Origin: Candidatus Omnitrophota bacterium
Lineage (GTDB): Bacteria > Omnitrophota > Gorgyraeia > 2-01-FULL-45-10
Length of the DNA stretch: 34,317 nucleotides
Assembly: GCA_020057115.1 (NCBI GenBank)
Contig: JAGVGJ010000010.1
Coordinates: forward strand, 64,615-98,931
Direction: 5' to 3'
Position 1 is the first letter of the stretch; each line of letters opens with the position of its first letter. Below the pieces are notes generated by a model that saw nothing but the letters and a program-made list of their open reading frames with translations, was not told where the DNA came from and did no database searches. A program made the translations under genes and the position numbers. Of the stretch, positions 18,197-28,056 are shown in pieces.

Positions 18197-18829
18197 ATGA
18201 AGACATTGATAGCTCCGAGCATATTATCGGCCGACTTTTCGAAGCTCGGCGAGGAGATAAGGGCCGTTGAGGCGGCGGGCGCCGACTGGATACACGTCGA
18301 CGTTATGGACGGCCATTTCGTCCCCAATATAACGATAGGCCCGCTCGTCGTAAGATCGGTAAGGCCCATGACAAAGATGCCGCTTGACGTCCATCTCATG
18401 ATAAAAGACCCGCAAAAGTATGTCGAGCCTTTCGTAAAGGCCGGCAGCGATATCATCACATTCCATATCGAGGCCGAAGAGAACCCCAAGGAGATAATAA
18501 GGCTCATCAAGTCCTATAATAAGAAGGTCGGCGTTTCGATAAAGCCCAAGACGGATCTCTCCTCGATAAAAGATATCCTCCATATGGTCGATCTGGTGCT
18601 GGTCATGACTGTCGAGCCGGGTTTTGGCGGGCAGGAGTTCATATTGGACGCGCTGCCGAAGATAGAGGAGCTTAAAAAAATATTCAAAAAAGACATAGAA
18701 GTAGACGGCGGCATAAACGCCATGACGGCCCGAGACGCGGTCAAGGCAGGCGCCAACGTGCTGGTAGCCGGCACCGCCGTTTTCGGCCAGAAGGATTATA
18801 CGGAAGCCATTAAAAAATTGAGAGGATAA
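18197..18829 (+). CDS. rpe: Ribulose-phosphate 3-epimerase
   Basis: The enzyme interconverts ribulose-5-phosphate and xylulose-5-phosphate in the pentose phosphate pathway. The (beta/alpha)8 barrel has 210 aa from the ATG at 18197. Motifs are IAPSILSADFSKL, DWIHVDVMDGHFVPNIT with metal-binding H and D, LDVHLMI, VLVMTVEPGFGGQ and EVDGGIN. There are two possible starts: the ATG at 18188 sits one base after GAGGAG and is too close to it, while the ATG at 18197 has a 10-nt spacing. The second is preferred. Confidence 0.95.
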   Translation: MKTLIAPSILSADFSKLGEEIRAVEAAGADWIHVDVMDGHFVPNITIGPLVVRSVRPMTKMPLDVHLMIKDPQKYVEPFVKAGSDIITFHIEAEENPKEIIRLIKSYNKKVGVSIKPKTDLSSIKDILHMVDLVLVMTVEPGFGGQEFILDALPKIEELKKIFKKDIEVDGGINAMTARDAVKAGANVLVAGTAVFGQKDYTEAIKKLRG

Positions 18830-18831
18830 AT

Positions 18832-20259
18832 ATGGGTGAGATAAAGTTCGGGACAGACGGTTGGAGGGCGGTCATAAGCGATACGTTCACTTTTGACAAC
18901 GTGAAGAAGGTGGCCCAGGCCATGGCGGACTACCTTAATAACGAGGGCCGCGATACGCCCGCAAAGGACAAGAGGATAGTGATAGGATATGATACCCGTT
19001 TTCTGTCAGAGAAATACGCCGAGCTTATGGCCTGCGTCATGGCCGCCAACGGGATAAGCATAATCCTTTCGGACAGGGCCACGCCCACGCCGTCGGTCAG
19101 CTACTGCATAAAAGATAAGGGCTTAAGAGGCGGCGTCATGATAACCGCAAGCCATAACCCGGCCAGATATAACGGCATCAAGTTCAAGGCCTATTACGGC
19201 GGATCGGCCCCGCTTGAAGTGACGAAGAAGTTCGAGTCATGCCTGGGCAAGAGCGAGATAAGGTTCGAGCCGCTCGGGCTTTTGAAGGAAGGCGGCATGA
19301 TCACCGTAGAGGACATAGTCACAAAACATCTCGGGTTCATCAAGAAATACGTGCACCTGGGCGTCATAAAGAAGGCGAAGCTAAAAGTCCTGGTCGATAC
19401 GATGTATGGGACCGGCAATAGATACATAGCCGAACTTTTGGCCGGAGGCAATTGTAAGGTCGACACCATCCACAGCGAGGCGAACCCGGGCTTCGGAGGC
19501 ATAAATCCGGAGCCGATAATGCCGAACTTAAAAGAGCTGGCCGACAAGACCAAGAGCGGAAAGTATGACATCGGTATCGCCACAGACGGGGACGCCGACA
19601 GGCTCGGCATAGCGCTTCCTAACGGCAAGCTCATGACTGGCCACAAGGTCATGACGCTCCTGCTATTGCATCTCTACGAAGACAGGAAAATGCGAGGTGA
19701 CGTGGTCCAGACCATATGCGGGACTGTCCTGATAGACAAGATATGCAAGAAATACGGCCTCAAGACGCATGAGACCAACGTCGGGTTCAAATATATCGCC
19801 GAGAAGATCATAGCAGGCGATGTCCTGGTGGGCGGCGAGGAGACGGGCGGCGTGGCATTCAAGGGATATCTGCCGGAGAGGGACGGGATATTGTCGGGCC
19901 TTCTCATATTGGAGATGATGGCCGCGAGAAAGAAGAAGATCCTCGAGATACTTAAAGTTATAGACAAAGAGTACGGGACCTACGAGTATAGAAGGCTCGA
20001 CATGAAATATCCTGACGCCAAGAAGGCGAAGCTGATGGAACTTTTGAAGACCGATCCGCCGAAGAAGGTCCTCGACAAGGATGTCGTGACGGTGAAGGCT
20101 ACCGACGGATATAAATTGATATGCGATGATTCCTCATGGCTAATGCTCAGGCTCTCAGGCACAGAGCCGATCTTAAGGATATACTCCGAGGCGCCGAGCG
20201 AGAAGAAAGCGCTCGCCATGATCGCGTTCGGCAAAAAGATCGCAGACAACATCGCGTAA
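18832..20259 (+). CDS. Phosphoglucomutase/phosphomannomutase
   Basis: This is an alpha-D-phosphohexomutase that moves phosphate between C6 and C1 of glucose and/or mannose. The protein has 475 aa with the four expected domains. The phosphoserine loop is [12 protein letters not shown] with S107. The metal loop is TDGDADRLG (D252, D254, D256). The sugar loop is GGEETGG, and the phosphate-binding loop is [15 protein letters not shown]. Sugar specificity cannot be decided from these motifs. The manC gene 4 kb upstream on the same strand favours at least a phosphomannomutase role. It starts 2 nt after rpe. Confidence 0.93.
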   Translation: MGEIKFGTDGWRAVISDTFTFDNVKKVAQAMADYLNNEGRDTPAKDKRIVIGYDTRFLSEKYAELMACVMAANGISIILSDRATPTPSVSYCIKDKGLRGGVMITASHNPARYNGIKFKAYYGGSAPLEVTKKFESCLGKSEIRFEPLGLLKEGGMITVEDIVTKHLGFIKKYVHLGVIKKAKLKVLVDTMYGTGNRYIAELLAGGNCKVDTIHSEANPGFGGINPEPIMPNLKELADKTKSGKYDIGIATDGDADRLGIALPNGKLMTGHKVMTLLLLHLYEDRKMRGDVVQTICGTVLIDKICKKYGLKTHETNVGFKYIAEKIIAGDVLVGGEETGGVAFKGYLPERDGILSGLLILEMMAARKKKILEILKVIDKEYGTYEYRRLDMKYPDAKKAKLMELLKTDPPKKVLDKDVVTVKATDGYKLICDDSSWLMLRLSGTEPILRIYSEAPSEKKALAMIAFGKKIADNIA

Positions 20260-20267
20260 AAGGGCAG

Positions 20268-22055
20268 ATGAACAATTCATCAATAAGGAATTTTTGCATC
20301 ATAGCGCACGTCGACCACGGCAAGTCCACGCTCGCCGACAGGATACTCTTGCATACCGGCGCGATAAGCGAGCGCGAGTTCCACGATCAGATGCTGGACG
20401 ATATGGACCTCGAGCGCGAGCGCGGCATCACCATCAAGGCGAGCGCCGTCCGCATAAACTATAATGCCAAGGACGGCAAGACCTATGAGCTGAACCTCAT
20501 AGACACTCCGGGCCATGTAGACTTCACTTACGAGGTATCAAAGTCCATAGGCGCGTGCGAAGGCGCGCTCCTTGTGGTGGACGCCGCCCAGGGCGTCGAG
20601 GCCCAGACGGTCGCCAATCTATTCCTCGCCATGGAGCATAATCTCCACATAATCCCCATCATAAACAAGATAGACCTTGCCAATGCCCAGATAGAGAAAG
20701 TGAAACATGAGATATCCGGTATCCTGGGGCTCGACGAGTCAAAGATAATCCTCGCCAGCGCGAAACAGGGCATAGGCACCGTAGATATATTAGAGGCCGT
20801 TGTCCAGAGGATACCGCATCCGAGCGGGGACGTGGCTAATCCGCTGCAGGCCCTCATATTTGACTCGAAGTTCGACATATATAAAGGCGTCATCATACTT
20901 ATCAGGCTTGTGAACGGCACCCTCAAAAAAGGCATGAAGATAATGATGATGTCCAACAAGAGCACCTACGATATTCTTGAAGTGGGGGTATTTAATCCAA
21001 AGCCCGAACAGGTGGAGGAGCTATTCTGCGGCGAGGTAGGGTATCTAACCTGTAATATCCGTGAAGCCAAAGAGGTCTCGGTCGGAGATACGATCACCGA
21101 CGCCGTTAGCCCGGCCATACATCCGCTCCCCGGATACAAGAAGGTACATCCCATGGTCTTCAGCGGCATCTATCCGGCCAATTCCGCGGACTTTTCTGCC
21201 CTCAAGGTGGCTATGGAGAAACTGAAGCTTCAGGATGCCTCATTCATATTCGAGCCCGAGAAATCGGCGTCTCTCGGCATGGGCTTCAGGTGCGGATTCC
21301 TGGGCCTGCTTCACATGGAGATAATAGAGGCGCGCCTTGAGAGGGAGTTCGATCTTAATCTTGTTGTCACCACGCCGAGCGTTATATATAAGGTAATGAC
21401 CCGCTCGGGAGAGATCGTCGAAGTGGACAATCCCATGAAACTCCCGCTGGAGATAGAGGATGCCGAAGAGCCGTATGTCAAGGCGCGCATAATATGCCCC
21501 AAAGACTGCATAGGCAGCGTGCTGGAGCTCTCCGAGTCGCACAGGGGCTCCTATGTATCGACTGAATATCTGGATGAGGACAGGGTCCAGATAGTGTATG
21601 ATATCCCTCTCTCCGAGGTAATAATCGATTTCTACGACAAGGTGAAATCCGTAACCCGTGGTTATGGCTCGCTCGATTACGAGCTCTTGGATTACCGGTC
21701 GACCAAGATCGTAAAGCTGGACATACTAATAAACGGAGAGATCTATGATGCCTTCTCGTGCATAATTTTCAAGGACAAGGCGAATTATAAAGGAAGGGCC
21801 ATCATCGAGAAGCTTAAGGAGACCATCCCAAGGCATCTCTTCCAGGTGATACTCCAGGCTGCTATCGGAGGCCAGGTCATAGCGCGCGAGACGATCAAGG
21901 CCGTTGGCAAGAACGTGACGGCCAAGTGCTACGGCGGCGACATCACAAGAAAGCGCAAGCTCTGGGAGAAGCAGAAAGAGGGAAAGAAGAGGATGAAGCA
22001 GTTCGGCAAGGTCGAAATACCGCAGGAAGCATTCTTTGCCGCGTTGAGGGCATAG
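20268..22055 (+). CDS. lepA: Elongation factor 4 (LepA)
   Basis: LepA is a translational GTPase that acts on ribosomes and can back-translocate tRNAs. The protein has 595 aa, close to the usual 600. The G1 loop is AHVDHGKST (13-21), the switch region includes [10 protein letters not shown]3 is DTPGHVDF and G4 is NKID. The EF-G-like domains and LepA-specific C-terminal domain follow, ending [19 protein letters not shown]. The reading frame is open further upstream inside the mutase gene, but family homology begins at the ATG at 20268, 8 nt after the mutase stop. Confidence 0.97.
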   Translation: MNNSSIRNFCIIAHVDHGKSTLADRILLHTGAISEREFHDQMLDDMDLERERGITIKASAVRINYNAKDGKTYELNLIDTPGHVDFTYEVSKSIGACEGALLVVDAAQGVEAQTVANLFLAMEHNLHIIPIINKIDLANAQIEKVKHEISGILGLDESKIILASAKQGIGTVDILEAVVQRIPHPSGDVANPLQALIFDSKFDIYKGVIILIRLVNGTLKKGMKIMMMSNKSTYDILEVGVFNPKPEQVEELFCGEVGYLTCNIREAKEVSVGDTITDAVSPAIHPLPGYKKVHPMVFSGIYPANSADFSALKVAMEKLKLQDASFIFEPEKSASLGMGFRCGFLGLLHMEIIEARLEREFDLNLVVTTPSVIYKVMTRSGEIVEVDNPMKLPLEIEDAEEPYVKARIICPKDCIGSVLELSESHRGSYVSTEYLDEDRVQIVYDIPLSEVIIDFYDKVKSVTRGYGSLDYELLDYRSTKIVKLDILINGEIYDAFSCIIFKDKANYKGRAIIEKLKETIPRHLFQVILQAAIGGQVIARETIKAVGKNVTAKCYGGDITRKRKLWEKQKEGKKRMKQFGKVEIPQEAFFAALRA

Positions 22056-22073
22056 TTTTTACGAAAGGTATAA

Positions 22074-22679
22074 ATGAAGAAACATATCAGTAAGCATGCA
22101 GCAAAGCAGGTCGTGAAGGGCCAGATCAGGGAGTGGGCGGAGTCGATCATAATAGCGGTAATACTCGCGCTCCTTATAAGGGAGTTCGTGGTCCAGGCGT
22201 TCAAGATACCTTCGGGCTCGATGATACCGACATTCGAGATAGGTGACAGGATATTCGTCAACAAGTTCATCTACGGCGCCAAGATACCGTTCACGAATAT
22301 ACGGCTTCCGCAGCTGCGGGATCCGATACGCGGCGACATCATAGTATTCCGGTCCCCCGAGACGCCAAAGAAAGATTTTGTAAAGAGGCTTATAGCCTTC
22401 GAAGGCGAGACGGTCGAGATAAAGGAAGGGAATATCTATATCAACGGGAAAGCCGTCGACGGTCCGGCGTCGGTGCGCTCGGTCTATTATTATAATGTGG
22501 AGCCCTATGGCAAGGAGGGCTACCCCGTCAAGGTCCCGAAGGACGCCTACTTCGCGCTCGGCGACAACAGCGCCAATTCGCGCGATTCGAGGTATTGGGG
22601 TTTTATCCCCAAGAAGAACCTTATCGGCAAGGCGATATTCATATACTGGCCGATCACGAGGATGAAAGCGATAAAATGA
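22074..22679 (+). CDS. lepB: Signal peptidase I
   Basis: This S26 peptidase cleaves signal peptides of exported proteins at the membrane. The protein has 201 aa. A basic N-terminus is followed by one membrane segment at about 23-40. The catalytic serine is S49 in IPSGSMIPT and the general-base lysine is K104 in FVKRLIAFEGE. Box E is GDNSANSRDSRYWG. A single N-terminal membrane segment resembles the shorter Gram-positive-type LepB. The ATG has AAAGGT upstream, and the 3' end overlaps pgsA by 4 bp. Confidence 0.96.
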   Translation: MKKHISKHAAKQVVKGQIREWAESIIIAVILALLIREFVVQAFKIPSGSMIPTFEIGDRIFVNKFIYGAKIPFTNIRLPQLRDPIRGDIIVFRSPETPKKDFVKRLIAFEGETVEIKEGNIYINGKAVDGPASVRSVYYYNVEPYGKEGYPVKVPKDAYFALGDNSANSRDSRYWGFIPKKNLIGKAIFIYWPITRMKAIK

Positions 22680-23230
22680 ACTTAGCGAACAAGATATCCA
22701 TAGCCAGGATAATATCGATCCCGTTCTTCATCGCAGCCATAGTCTACGGCAGGATGGAGATAGCGCTCGTCATCTTCATCATAGCCATAATCACCGACGG
22801 GGCCGATGGTTTCATCGCGCGCGCCTTCAACCAGAAGACGCAGCTCGGCGCCATGCTCGACCCGATAGCGGACAAGCTGTTGCTGCTTACGGCATTCATA
22901 TCCATGTCCATGGTAAAGTCGATCCCGTCCGATATCAGGCTGCCGCCTTACGTGCCGATCATCGTAATATCGAGGGATGTCCTGATAGTCCTTGGCTCGG
23001 TCGTGGTATATATGATCAAGGGCGACCTCAAAGTCTCGCCCAGCATATCGGGTAAGATAACGACGTTTTTCCAGATGATGACCATAGTGAGCGTCCTTGT
23101 ATTATTCAAGTATTCCTATATAGTATGGAACATAGCTGTCGCGCTCACCGTGATATCGGGCATAGATTACCTCGTAAAAGGCTCGAAGCTTTTGGGCGAG
23201 AACCATTCGATAATTAAAAAGGAAGGCTAA
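22676..23230 (+). CDS. pgsA: CDP-diacylglycerol-glycerol-3-phosphate 3-phosphatidyltransferase
   Basis: The enzyme makes phosphatidylglycerol phosphate, the first step to PG and cardiolipin, in the inner membrane. The protein has 184 aa from the ATG that overlaps the lepB stop; the frame is open a further 81 bp inside lepB but without homology. The CDP-alcohol phosphotransferase motif D-G-x2-D-G-x2-A-R-x8-G-x3-D-x3-D spans residues 41-66 (TDGADGFIAR ... MLDPIADK). There are four to five hydrophobic helices. plsY follows after 2 bp, so two phospholipid genes are paired. Confidence 0.95.
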   Translation: MNLANKISIARIISIPFFIAAIVYGRMEIALVIFIIAIITDGADGFIARAFNQKTQLGAMLDPIADKLLLLTAFISMSMVKSIPSDIRLPPYVPIIVISRDVLIVLGSVVVYMIKGDLKVSPSISGKITTFFQMMTIVSVLVLFKYSYIVWNIAVALTVISGIDYLVKGSKLLGENHSIIKKEG

Positions 23231-23232
23231 AG

Positions 23233-23868
23233 ATGTCGGAGATAATAGCGTTCGTCGCATCGGTCCTGTTGGCATACCTCTTGGGGGCCATCCCGATGGG
23301 ATATGTCATGGCAAAGATATTTAAAGGCATAGACATCCACAAGGTAGGCTCGGGCAACGTGGGAGCGACGAATGTCTTGAGGACCGTCGGGAAGATCCCG
23401 GCCCTCATCACGCTTCTATTCGACATATCAAAAGGCGCGATAGTCGTCACGCTTGTAGGCGGATACGCGTATCGGTATTTAGGGATGATCGACCAGGATT
23501 TTTACAGGTGCCTCCTGGGCCTCATAGCGATATGCGGACACATCTGGCCGGTATTTCTTAAGTTTAAAGGCGGGAAAGGCGTAGCTACCGCGATGGGTGT
23601 CATGGCGGTTATATCGCCGCTAACTCTTTTGATATCGCTCGGAGTTTGGATAGCCGTCTTCTCTTTTACAAGTTATGTCTCCGTAGCATCGCTCGCTTTT
23701 GGCGTCACGCTTCCAATAGCTGCTGTTATTCTGGGGCAGTCATTCTACATCATAATTTTTACCATAACTCTTTGTATATTAAATAGTTACAAACATCTAG
23801 CCAACATAAAAAGGCTGTCAAAAGGGGAAGAATCCAAGACTCACATATTCAAGAAAACCGTCGTATAG
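23233..23868 (+). CDS. plsY: Acyl-phosphate:glycerol-3-phosphate acyltransferase
   Basis: PlsY transfers an acyl group from acyl-phosphate to glycerol-3-phosphate, making lysophosphatidic acid. It is a five-helix membrane protein; 211 aa here. Typical motifs are LLGAIPMGYVMAKI with GIDIHKVGSGNVGATNVLR, and FKGGKGVATAMGV. The PlsX partner is not in the window. It closes the lepA-lepB-pgsA-plsY run. No strong terminator is seen after it, and a new promoter follows. Confidence 0.95.
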   Translation: MSEIIAFVASVLLAYLLGAIPMGYVMAKIFKGIDIHKVGSGNVGATNVLRTVGKIPALITLLFDISKGAIVVTLVGGYAYRYLGMIDQDFYRCLLGLIAICGHIWPVFLKFKGGKGVATAMGVMAVISPLTLLISLGVWIAVFSFTSYVSVASLAFGVTLPIAAVILGQSFYIIIFTITLCILNSYKHLANIKRLSKGEESKTHIFKKTVV

Positions 23869-23898
23869 TTAACCTTTAAAAAAGTAAGATTTAGCTTC

Positions 23899-23926
23899 TT
23901 GACTTTCGCATTTCCTGATATATACT
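23899..23926 (+). promoter_or_regulatory. Sigma-70-type promoter for the 24001 gene
   Basis: TTGACT (23899-23904) and TATACT (23921-23926) are separated by 16 bp, in an AT-rich 132-bp gap. The next start codon is at 24001. Confidence 0.65.
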
Positions 23927-24000
23927 ATAGGTGAATCAAGAGATATTTTTTTGGCACTTAACTAAATAGATTTAAAAAGTGTTTAAAATAGGGGGCTAAG

Positions 24001-24366
24001 ATGAGAGAAGTAGTCTATAAGAACTTGACATCTATAGCCAGCCGGAAAAAGGACATCTTCTTAAGAGAGGTCTTCCAGAAGAACGGCGTTATCGCCAAGA
24101 CCGAGAGAAGGTGTTTTTATTTCATAAAAGACATACTTCAGATGGAGAGCGAGGAAGCTTTTAAGAAGTGGGTGGATGCGCAGGGCTCTAAGACGGGCAA
24201 GCGCCATTTCCACATATTCAAGGAACATAATGATCTGATGGGTGAGAATAAACTGATATGCAAAATTGCGGGGACGTTTTACGCCGTGGCAGACCGAACG
24301 GTCTACACGATAGCGTTCCTGCATTCATTTAAGGTCAGCTTCGTGAAAGCGACCTCATTGACATAA
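24001..24366 (+). CDS. Hypothetical protein, 121 aa
   Basis: I do not recognise this gene. It encodes a soluble, lysine-rich protein of 121 aa, with no signal peptide or membrane segment. The first half appears helical and charged (RKKDIFLREVFQKNG, EEAFKKWVDAQGSK) and the second half has short hydrophobic strands (KLICKIAGTFYAVAD, YTIAFLHSFKVSFV). AGGGGG lies about 6 nt before the ATG, and it has its own promoter at 23899-23926. It is probably cotranscribed with the 51-codon ORF that follows. Confidence 0.75.
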   Translation: MREVVYKNLTSIASRKKDIFLREVFQKNGVIAKTERRCFYFIKDILQMESEEAFKKWVDAQGSKTGKRHFHIFKEHNDLMGENKLICKIAGTFYAVADRTVYTIAFLHSFKVSFVKATSLT

Positions 24367-24381
24367 AGGGGGGTGAGAGGG

Positions 24382-24537
24382 ATGTCCAGCGCGGCGAGAC
24401 CGGGACTGTACAGGATATTCAGGAAAAGAGTGATAAAATTCATAGCATATAGGAGGGCGATGAAGTTAAAAAATGCCATAAACAGGCAGATCCAGGTCCT
24501 GGAATCGAGGTTTATTAAGCCTCTTAGCCACGCTTAA
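24382..24537 (+). CDS. Small basic protein, 51 aa
   Basis: This short ORF starts with MSSAARPGLYRIFRKR and ends RFIKPLSHA. It is rich in Arg and Lys, with a probable amphipathic helix in the middle (VIKFIAYRRAMKLKNAINRQ). GGGGGGTGAGAGGG precedes the ATG. It lies 15 bp after the 24001 gene and before an intrinsic terminator, so it is in the right place for a two-gene operon. The function is unknown; the basic character would suit nucleic acid or membrane contact. Confidence 0.5.
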   Translation: MSSAARPGLYRIFRKRVIKFIAYRRAMKLKNAINRQIQVLESRFIKPLSHA

Positions 24538-24578
24538 TCAGCCATAATTATATTATAATAACCGGAAAGGATAGACAG

Positions 24579-24600
24579 GAGGCCTCAAAAGGCCTCTTTT
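24579..24600 (+). terminator. Intrinsic terminator
   Basis: Perfect 7-bp stem GAGGCCT/AGGCCTC with CAAA loop, followed by TTTTCTATTT. It ends the 24001-24537 pair. Confidence 0.85.
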
Positions 24601-24608
24601 CTATTTAT

Positions 24609-24650
24609 GAACTAAGAACTATGAACTAAGAACTATGAACTATGAACTAA
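24609..24650 (+). repeat. Six tandem GAACTA(A/T) heptamers
   Basis: There are exactly six 7-bp units in the order GAACTAA, GAACTAT, GAACTAA, GAACTAT, GAACTAT, GAACTAA. They lie between the terminator and the cvpA promoter. The period is the same as that of the G-rich family, but the unit is AT-rich. Confidence 0.9.
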
Positions 24651-24661
24651 ACCCCCCTGCC

Positions 24662-24690
24662 TTGACTTTCCATGAATCATATGATATACT
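24662..24690 (+). promoter_or_regulatory. Sigma-70-type promoter for cvpA-nif3-dnaG-rpoD
   Basis: TTGACT (24662-24667), a 17-bp spacer and TATACT (24685-24690), 28 nt before the cvpA ATG. It is the only clear promoter before rpoD, so it may drive the whole cluster. Confidence 0.8.
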
Positions 24691-24718
24691 TTCAAGGTTT
24701 TTCCCCTACAAGGACTAA

Positions 24719-25300
24719 ATGGATATAATCAAACATATTAATTGGGTCGATGTCCTGGCCATGATACTTATCTTGAGGATAAGCTATGTCTGCTCCCAGG
24801 CAGGGTTGACCCACGAGATATTCCCCTTAATAGGGAATGCGGCTGTACTTATATTCAGCCTGCACTTCTATGCCCATGTCGGCGATATCATAGTAAAAAA
24901 TGCCTCCATCATACCCATTCAGGTAGCTCGTTTCGTGAGCTTCCTGACCATAGCCATCGGCCTTATCATAATTTACAAGCTATTGAATTCGCTCTTAAAC
25001 ATGGTGCTTACTATGGAATGGCACCCAACTATAGAAAAGATAGGCGGACTTATCGTAGGAGTATTTAAGGCATTCGTGGTGGCGAGCCTGGTATTGACTA
25101 TCCTGGCGCTTGCGCCTATGCCGTATTTTCAGCGCTCGATAAGGGATAAGTCGCTGACAGGCATGTATATACTTAAAATAGGGCCCGCGATGTACGGAGC
25201 TGTCTCGAGATTCATGCCGGCCCTGAAACTCGGGAACCCTTCGGCCTCCCCGTCTGAAATGGTGGAGGATCTGGAGAAAGATAAGGCCGTATCCAAATAA
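24719..25300 (+). CDS. cvpA: CvpA family membrane protein
   Basis: CvpA-like proteins are inner-membrane proteins linked to colicin V production and envelope homeostasis. The protein has 193 aa with four hydrophobic segments at about 10-27, 32-50, 65-90 and 103-130. The N-terminal NWVDVLAMILILRISYVCSQAG fits the family pattern (N-x-x-D-x6-L-x2-R). The C-terminal tail is charged and ends EDLEKDKAVSK. AAGGAC lies before the ATG. The gene starts the transcript that leads to dnaG and rpoD. Confidence 0.8.
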   Translation: MDIIKHINWVDVLAMILILRISYVCSQAGLTHEIFPLIGNAAVLIFSLHFYAHVGDIIVKNASIIPIQVARFVSFLTIAIGLIIIYKLLNSLLNMVLTMEWHPTIEKIGGLIVGVFKAFVVASLVLTILALAPMPYFQRSIRDKSLTGMYILKIGPAMYGAVSRFMPALKLGNPSASPSEMVEDLEKDKAVSK

Positions 25301-25345
25301 ATCGGAATAATACCCCACCGGATATTCCCTAAAACGGAGATATTT

Positions 25346-26299
25346 ATGAAACTTGGCGACATGTATGGCATTGCTATCGAAAAAGGTATCGAAAGAGATC
25401 CAAGGCCGAAGGCCGAGATAAAGAAGGCGCTGGAAGCCGCTAAGAGAGGGTTCCGCAAACTTAAAGGCGTCGACAAGAAGGCATTTGACAGAGAGAGCCT
25501 CCGCAATCCCTATGCCGATACTCGCATACTCTACGGCGATCCCGGGACCGATGTGAGGACCGTCATAATAGGCATAGACATGGAGATGCCGGAGCTTCTC
25601 CTGGCCGACAGGCTTAATGAGCGCGGCGCCGCGATAGACCTTGTCATGGCGCATCACCCGGAAGGGCTCGGCTGGGCGAATCTATCCAATGTCATGGGCA
25701 TGCAGAAGCAGATCCTGGAAAAGTTCGGCATAACGGCCGAGATCGCCAAGGAGAGGATGGATGAGCGCATAAGCGAGGTGGCCAGGTCCCTGGCAGGCGG
25801 CAACCATTTTAGGTCCGTAGACGTGGCGAGGCTTCTCAACATGCCGTACATGTGCGTCCACACGCCGGCGGATAATCACGTTACGGACTATTTGCAGAGG
25901 ATGTTCGACAGGGCGAAGCCGAAGAAGCTGTCTCAGGTCATCGACATGCTGAAGGTGATACCGGAGTATGCCGACGGCCTTAAAAAAGGCGCGGGCCCTA
26001 AGATACTGACAGGCGAGCCAAAGGCCAAGGCGGGCAAGATCATGATAGACATGACCGGCGGCACCGAAGGTTCGAAGAAGATGTTCGCGAGGCTCTCCCA
26101 GGCGGGCGTGGGCACTATTATAGGCATGCACTTCAGCGAGGATCATTACAAGAGCGCCAAGGACGAGCGCATAAACATGGTGGTGGCCGGACACATAGCA
26201 AGCGACACGCTGGGACTGAACCTTCTCCTCGACCAGATCGAGAAGAAGGAGCGTCTCAACATGATCCCATGCTCAGGATTCATCAGAGTAAAGAGATAA
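25346..26299 (+). CDS. NIF3/DUF34 family metal-binding protein
   Basis: This is a NIF3-like protein. The family binds two metal ions; the biological role is not settled, and GTP cyclohydrolase I type 2 labels in databases are unproven. The protein has 317 aa. The metal motifs are MAHHPEG in the first half and GHIASDTLGLN in the second. Further histidines lie in MCVHTPADNH and GMHFSEDHY. A charged N-terminal extension of about 60 aa (ERDPRPKAEIKKALEAAK) precedes the core. NIF3 genes also lie near rpoD in Firmicutes, so the location is familiar. dnaG starts directly after its stop. Confidence 0.88.
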   Translation: MKLGDMYGIAIEKGIERDPRPKAEIKKALEAAKRGFRKLKGVDKKAFDRESLRNPYADTRILYGDPGTDVRTVIIGIDMEMPELLLADRLNERGAAIDLVMAHHPEGLGWANLSNVMGMQKQILEKFGITAEIAKERMDERISEVARSLAGGNHFRSVDVARLLNMPYMCVHTPADNHVTDYLQRMFDRAKPKKLSQVIDMLKVIPEYADGLKKGAGPKILTGEPKAKAGKIMIDMTGGTEGSKKMFARLSQAGVGTIIGMHFSEDHYKSAKDERINMVVAGHIASDTLGLNLLLDQIEKKERLNMIPCSGFIRVKR

Positions 26300-28051
26300 A
26301 TGCCCATACCAGAGAATTTGATCGACCAGGTACAGAACAGGACCGACATCGTTGAGGTCATCTCAAAGTATGTGCCGCTAAAAAAAACGGGGCGCAATTT
26401 TAAGGGGAACTGCCCGTTCCATCACGAGAAGACGCCGTCATTTATCGTAAGCCCGGACAAGCAGATATACCACTGCTTCGGCTGCGCGGCAGGCGGCAAT
26501 GTCTTTTCGTTCCTGATGAAGCAGGAGAATATAACATTCCCCGAGGCAGTCGAGATGCTCGCGGAAAAGGTGGGCATAGTCCTGCCGAGGCAGTCGGGCC
26601 AGTCGAAGGAACAGGCGAGCCTCGCCAACCAGCTATATAAGGTAAATGAACTGGCGACCGAGTATTTTCAGTACCACCTGGCGAATAATGCCCAGGCCAA
26701 AGAATACCTGGCGAAGCGCGGCATAGGTCCGGATACGATAAAAGAGTTCAATATCGGCTATTCCCCGGAATCATGGGACAGCCTTTTGACGTTCTTTAAC
26801 AAGAAAGGCGTGGCTTCGGACCTTCTGGAGAAGGCGGGCCTTGTTATACCAAATGACAGGGGCGGGCATTACGACAGGTTCAGGAAGAGAATAATATTCC
26901 CGATCGTGGACCTTAAGGATAAGACCCTGGGGTTCGGCGCGAGAGTCCTCGACGCGAGCCTTCCCAAATACATGAACTCGCCCGAGACGACGATATATTC
27001 CAAAGGGCGCAACCTTTACGGGCTTAATATATCAAGGGAACATATAAAGAAGGCCGGGCATGCGCTCATCGTCGAGGGGTATCTCGATTTCATAATACCT
27101 TACCAGGCGGGCGTAAAGAACCTGATCGCTACGCTCGGGACGGCGCTGACCATCGACCAGGTGAAGCTCTTAAAGCGCTTCGCGAATACGGTCATAATGG
27201 TCTATGACCCGGACGAGGCGGGCGAGGCGGCCAGCCTTAGGAACACGGACATATTCATCGCCGAGGACGTGAATGTCTATATAGCCGAGCTGCCGGCAGG
27301 ATATGACCCGGATAACTACATACAGAAGTTCGGCGCCGAAGCGTTCGAGAAGCTTGCCAAATCGGCGAAGAACATATTTGATTATAAGATCGAGAAGCTG
27401 TTGGGCCGGTTCAACATAAAGACCTCTAACGGCAAGGCCGCGGTCGCCGGCGAGATGCTGCCGACTATATCGAAGATAAATAACGCGGTATTGCGCTCCG
27501 ACCTCATGAAGCGGCTCGCCGAAAAGCTGGGCGTTGACCCGGACGCGTTAAAGGAAGAATTAAAGAAGGTCAAGCCTGACTATAGCGCCAGGCAGATAGT
27601 CGCCAAGGCAGTAGAGGTAAGAAAGGATACGAGGACCGCCCAGGAGATGGTGCTCGCGGTGATGCTCGAAGGCGGCGCTTTTGTGGACGCGGTAAAAAAG
27701 AGCCTCGTGCCGGACGAATTCGTGAATACGTCGATACGCGATATCGTTAAGGCGATATTTGACATGCATGACCAGAACCTTGAGATAAACCCGGCGAAAA
27801 TGATAAGCCATTTTAATAACAGCTCAGACGCCGCGGTGATCATATCGGAAGCGGTGAATCTCTCCGAGATGATGCTGGATAAGGAGAGAGTGCTGGCCGA
27901 CTGCATTGCGAGAATAAAGAAGGATAACCTGAATTACCAGCTTACGGAGCTTCGCAGCGCCATAAAGACGGCGCACGATTCTAATGACGAGACCAGGCTG
28001 AATGACCTCATAAAAGAGTATGACAGCCTGATAAAAATAACCAAGGTGTAA
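26300..28051 (+). CDS. dnaG: DNA primase
   Basis: DnaG lays RNA primers at replication forks. The protein has 583 aa. The N-terminal CHC2 zinc-binding domain has C38, H41, C59 and C62. The TOPRIM catalytic core contains [10 protein letters not shown] and [10 protein letters not shown], where the more common sequence is D-G-D. The C-terminal DnaB-interaction region is less conserved. It starts at the base after the NIF3 stop, and rpoD follows after 5 bp, reproducing the dnaG-rpoD order of the macromolecular synthesis operon without rpsU. Confidence 0.96.
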   Translation: MPIPENLIDQVQNRTDIVEVISKYVPLKKTGRNFKGNCPFHHEKTPSFIVSPDKQIYHCFGCAAGGNVFSFLMKQENITFPEAVEMLAEKVGIVLPRQSGQSKEQASLANQLYKVNELATEYFQYHLANNAQAKEYLAKRGIGPDTIKEFNIGYSPESWDSLLTFFNKKGVASDLLEKAGLVIPNDRGGHYDRFRKRIIFPIVDLKDKTLGFGARVLDASLPKYMNSPETTIYSKGRNLYGLNISREHIKKAGHALIVEGYLDFIIPYQAGVKNLIATLGTALTIDQVKLLKRFANTVIMVYDPDEAGEAASLRNTDIFIAEDVNVYIAELPAGYDPDNYIQKFGAEAFEKLAKSAKNIFDYKIEKLLGRFNIKTSNGKAAVAGEMLPTISKINNAVLRSDLMKRLAEKLGVDPDALKEELKKVKPDYSARQIVAKAVEVRKDTRTAQEMVLAVMLEGGAFVDAVKKSLVPDEFVNTSIRDIVKAIFDMHDQNLEINPAKMISHFNNSSDAAVIISEAVNLSEMMLDKERVLADCIARIKKDNLNYQLTELRSAIKTAHDSNDETRLNDLIKEYDSLIKITKV

Positions 28052-28056
28052 TATCA

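Noticed and set aside
20136-20267. Longer lepA start inside the mutase gene
   Set aside because: The extra 44 residues show no LepA homology; the ATG at 20268 gives the family N-terminus.
22595-22675. Longer pgsA start inside lepB
   Set aside because: The 27 extra residues are a shifted reading of lepB; the ATGA overlap start fits the operon style.
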